This document shows positions 7,118-8,900 of a stretch of 8,900 nucleotides of DNA, piece by piece (within the stretch, counting starts at the first letter, position 1; the number at the start of each line of letters is the position of its first letter). The DNA comes from Clostridia bacterium (GTDB lineage Bacteria > Bacillota > Clostridia > Oscillospirales > CAG-272), in the NCBI GenBank assembly GCA_017958705.1, contig JAGDCE010000068.1, positions 1-8,900 of the forward strand, in the 5' to 3' direction. The notes under the pieces were generated by a model. It saw nothing but the letters and a program-made list of their open reading frames with translations, made no database searches and was not told the DNA's origin. Made by a program: the position numbers and the translations under genes.

Positions 7118-7209
7118 TTGTAAATAAACTGTAAAATGCGCAAAGGCCGCGTAAGAAAACGGCCCGGCGCGCCGTCTAAATATATGAGAATATACGAGAG
7201 GTGAACGGT
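7118..7209 (+). promoter_or_regulatory. 92-nt intergenic leader of the Cys-motif/radical SAM pair
   Basis: The gap holds a weak hairpin (GGCCG 7145-7149 with CGGCC 7160-7164), a ten-base palindrome CGGCGCGCCG (7165-7174), and an AT-rich strip with TATA-like words (7177-7196) but no convincing -35/-10 pair. Just before ATG 7210, AGAGGTG (7197-7203) with 6 nt spacing is a good ribosome binding site. This decides the start against the GTG at 7201, which lies within that site. No T-tract follows the hairpin, so read-through from upstream is possible. Confidence 0.5.
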
Positions 7210-7785
7210 ATGAAGAAATTCTACGGAAAAGAGAAGTGCAGGATACTCAAAAAGGTCCGCGCACAGATCGCAAAGAACAACGATATAGAATGGGTGACGA
7301 ACGAATGCCCGCATAAGGGCGACTGCAGGGGCACCTGTCCGAAATGCGAGGCGGAGGTGCGCGAGCTCGAACGCAAGCTCGAGGATCGCAGACGCGCCGG
7401 ACTTACAGTCGCGCTCGCGGGCGTCGCCGCCGGCGTCGCGCTTACCGTGACCGGATGCGCGAACCCTCCCTCGTCAACCGCTCAGGGAGGTCAGACGACG
7501 GATAACTCCGGGACCGTGATAAACGAAACGGACGCTCCTGAGATGACGGCCGAAGAAAAGGGCGAGATCCTTGAAGACGGCAGCAAGCTCAGCATAACGG
7601 AAGAATGCGTCATAATGGGCGATATGATCATTGAAGACGAGACGGAAACGGAAACGGAGACCGGAGAGGATGAACAATTTCTGATGGGCAAGATCGCGGC
7701 GCCGGAAACCGAGAAACTGATCGAGACCGAGGAAGAAGTGCTCATGGGCGAACCGGCTCTGCCCGAGAACGTACCCGAGCAATGA
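7210..7785 (+). CDS. Membrane-anchored Cys-motif protein with acidic tail and three E-x-[VF]-[IL]-M-G repeats
   Basis: This 191-residue protein is of unknown function. Residues 1-62 form a basic, helical module with five cysteines: C10, then C33-x5-C39-x3-C43-x2-C46 (GDCRGTCPKC), a plausible metal or Fe-S ligand set. I recall this module from gut Clostridia, next to radical SAM genes. RRR (60-62) precedes one hydrophobic segment (63-82) that ends in VTGC (C83), a lipobox-like sequence, though the 62-residue region in front is far too long for a normal signal peptide n-region. The rest is acidic, low in complexity (TETETET) and probably outside the membrane. It holds three copies of E-x-[VF]-[IL]-M-G at residues 132-137, 155-160 and 175-180. 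The last four bases overlap the radical SAM start, so the two are co-translated. It could be a substrate, scaffold or electron-transfer partner of that enzyme. Gene call is firm; function is open. Confidence 0.85.
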   Translation: MKKFYGKEKCRILKKVRAQIAKNNDIEWVTNECPHKGDCRGTCPKCEAEVRELERKLEDRRRAGLTVALAGVAAGVALTVTGCANPPSSTAQGGQTTDNSGTVINETDAPEMTAEEKGEILEDGSKLSITEECVIMGDMIIEDETETETETGEDEQFLMGKIAAPETEKLIETEEEVLMGEPALPENVPEQ

Positions 7786-8414
7786 GTCCGGATGCCCCGC
7801 TGTTTCCCGTGTGGCGGCTGAGCCGTCTGAGGATGGCGACGGACGGAGCCGGCGTGACCGCGCTCGTCTGCGCGCAGGGCTGCCCGCTCGACTGCCGGTA
7901 CTGCATAAACCGTCAGAGCAAAACGTTTGACGGCGGGACCAAAGTGACGCCGGAGCAGCTGTACGGGCTTGTGAAAAAAGACAGCCTGTATTATTCGGCG
8001 ACCGGCGGCGGAGTCACGTTCGGCGGAGGAGAACCGCTTCTTCACGCGGACTTCATCGCTGCTTTCCGCGCGATAATACCAGAGGAATGGCGCATATACG
8101 CGGAAACGTCGCTGTACGTCCCGGAAGCGTGCGTACGCACGGCCGCCAAAGCGGTCGACAGGTTTTTCGTCGACGTCAAGGATACCGATCCGCAGATCTA
8201 CCGCGGCTACACCGGCGCGGACAACGGGTCGGTGCTCGAAAACCTCGCGCTGCTCGCCGAGCTCGCGGGGCCGGACAGGATCACGGTACGTCTGCCGCTG
8301 ATACCGGGTTACAATACGGAAGAGGACAGAGACAGGAGCAGAAAGCTGCTTCTCGATATGGGACTGAACGACTTCGACGCCTTTACGTACAGGCTGCCGG
8401 AGAGAACCGAATGA
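7782..8414 (+). CDS. PFL-activase-like radical SAM protein
   Basis: This 210-residue cytoplasmic enzyme of the radical SAM superfamily is closest in motif to pyruvate formate-lyase activating enzyme. C34-x3-C38-x2-C41 (CPLDCRYC) should hold the [4Fe-4S] cluster. TGGGVTFGGGEPLL (74-87) is the SAM-binding GGE region in its activase form. AETS (107-110), DVKD (131-134) and VRLPLIPGYN (169-178) follow the PflA order. It is shorter than PflA (about 245 residues) and has no 8-Fe ferredoxin insert between the CxxxCxxC and GGE motifs. No glycyl radical enzyme gene is in the window, so a classic activase role is not supported by context. The start overlaps the preceding gene by 4 nt (ATGA), and VWRL at residue 10 fits the start of related proteins I recall. 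The neighbouring Cys-motif protein is the best candidate partner. An intrinsic terminator follows 10 nt after the stop. Confidence 0.9.
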   Translation: MSPDAPLFPVWRLSRLRMATDGAGVTALVCAQGCPLDCRYCINRQSKTFDGGTKVTPEQLYGLVKKDSLYYSATGGGVTFGGGEPLLHADFIAAFRAIIPEEWRIYAETSLYVPEACVRTAAKAVDRFFVDVKDTDPQIYRGYTGADNGSVLENLALLAELAGPDRITVRLPLIPGYNTEEDRDRSRKLLLDMGLNDFDAFTYRLPERTE

Positions 8415-8424
8415 AAAACGTCAT

Positions 8425-8475
8425 AAAGCATACCGGCCGTACGGATACGGCCGGTATGCTTTTTGTCTTTTTACG
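8425..8475 (+). terminator. Strong intrinsic terminator after the radical SAM gene
   Basis: A 17-bp perfect inverted repeat (8425-8441 paired with 8446-8462) with a CGGA tetraloop is followed by T-rich sequence (TTTTGTCTTTTT). The stem is G+C-rich in its centre and starts 10 nt after the stop codon, as expected for a rho-independent terminator. Confidence 0.95.
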
Positions 8476-8499
8476 TCTTTCATTTTTATATTATGCGTC

Positions 8500-8528
8500 T
8501 TGATTTATTTACATTCTGCGCTTATAAT
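8500..8528 (+). promoter_or_regulatory. Sigma-A-type promoter
   Basis: TTGATT (8500-8505) and TATAAT (8523-8528) are separated by exactly 17 bp, in AT-rich DNA just after a terminator. The -10 box is perfect and the -35 box matches TTGACA in four of six positions. Transcription would start near 8535, giving a leader of about 40 nt before ATG 8574. Confidence 0.85.
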
Positions 8529-8573
8529 CAATAACGTAAGATGGGGCAATCAGTATGATACGGAGTGAAAAAA

Positions 8574-8900
8574 ATGACGGAAAACACTGAAATCATCGAA
8601 CAACCGAAGAAAAAAAAGAAGAAGATCTGGCTTATAATCCTTCTTTCCGTGCTCGGGGTGCTGCTTGTCGCAGGGCTTGTTATAGGTCTGCACGTAAACA
8701 GGATCATAAATGACCCGGCGTCGTTCTTTGATGATCCGGATACGGTATCTGTTACGGAATACACGCCGAATACGGTGGTTGAGCCGGTGTTCCCGGTCGA
8801 TCCCGTGTTCACCGAAGCGCCGGATACGGACCCGACGGGCACCGACCCGGACGATACCGGAGCCGTCACCGATCCCGCGACCGGAACCGACACGGACGAG
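8574..8900 (+). CDS. Membrane-anchored protein with Thr/Asp/Pro-rich extracellular stalk (partial, 3' end cut)
   Basis: 109 codons are visible and the frame stays open to the window end. The start is ATG 8574, with GGAG (8562-8565) 8 nt upstream. The N-terminus is short and cytoplasmic with six lysines (residues 12-17), then one hydrophobic helix (18-39), then HVNRIINDPASFFDD and a long acidic Thr/Asp/Pro/Val-rich stretch with repeated TDP/TGTD words. The pattern is a type II membrane anchor followed by a flexible stalk that would carry a domain downstream, outside the cell. LytR-CpsA-Psr wall-polymer transferases and other cell-envelope enzymes of Clostridia often begin this way, but no catalytic domain is in view, so the family is not assigned. 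It has its own promoter after a terminator and so is a separate transcription unit. Confidence 0.85.
   Translation, partial: MTENTEIIEQPKKKKKKIWLIILLSVLGVLLVAGLVIGLHVNRIINDPASFFDDPDTVSVTEYTPNTVVEPVFPVDPVFTEAPDTDPTGTDPDDTGAVTDPATGTDTDE

Noticed and set aside
7145..7174. Terminator in the gap after the exonuclease gene
   Set aside because: The stem is only 5 bp with a 10-nt loop and has no following T-tract.
7201..7209. GTG start for the Cys-motif protein
   Set aside because: GTG 7201 is inside the AGAGGTG ribosome binding site, which is well placed for ATG 7210.
7642..7659. Tandem ACGGAA hexamers as a phase-variable repeat
   Set aside because: Only about three units, six bases long, so changes stay in frame and simply alter a Thr/Glu run.
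1..8900. CRISPR array, integrase, transposase or phage genes
   Set aside because: No regularly spaced direct repeats and no such protein motifs are visible on either strand.

Overview
The window looks like chromosomal DNA from a G+C-rich anaerobic Firmicute, most likely a gut-type member of class Clostridia (Oscillospiraceae/Christensenellales-like). This placement rests on gene content recalled from such genomes: a DUF5685 gene next to a J-domain gene, a macro-domain protein with the 'MTDV..YKRAN.DRKLFSKI' C-terminal domain, and a Cys-motif membrane protein paired with a PflA-like radical SAM protein. Shine-Dalgarno sites and sigma-A-type promoter boxes fit the same group. It is inference, not a computed classification. 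All recognisable genes are on the + strand. I see no tRNA, rRNA, CRISPR array, transposase or phage gene.

Layout. Positions 1-200 are a G-run-rich, hairpin-rich non-coding stretch, probably an intergenic repeat element, followed by an AT-rich strip with TATAAT boxes. Positions 288-5236 hold five tightly packed genes: an ArsP_2-like metal exporter with a His/Cys-rich loop, a DUF5685 protein, a J-domain protein with a Cys-rich tail, a small polytopic membrane protein and recG. Gaps here range from 6 nt to 4-nt overlaps, so one transcript is likely. Directly after recG, a TTG-started gene with a strong ribosome binding site encodes a macro-domain/HTH-like fusion (5238-6293), followed by a DEDDh 3'-5' exonuclease (6308-7117).

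After a 92-nt gap comes a two-gene unit with a 4-nt overlap. The first gene (7210-7785) encodes a protein with a five-Cys N-terminal module, one hydrophobic segment ending in a lipobox-like VTGC, and an acidic tail with three E-x-[VF]-[IL]-M-G repeats. The second (7782-8414) encodes a short PFL-activase-like radical SAM protein. A strong intrinsic terminator (8425-8475) closes the run. A near-consensus promoter (8500-8528) then drives a membrane-anchored protein with a Thr/Asp/Pro-rich extracellular stalk, which runs off the window end.

Working together. RecG, the macro protein and the exonuclease form a plausible DNA-repair/nucleotide-metabolism neighbourhood. The exporter, DUF5685 protein and Cys-tailed J protein carry several Cys/His sets that could bind metal, though a shared role is speculative. 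The most system-like element is the Cys-motif repeat protein plus radical SAM enzyme: it reads like a substrate/maturase pair, and no glycyl radical enzyme gene is nearby to serve as the usual activase target.
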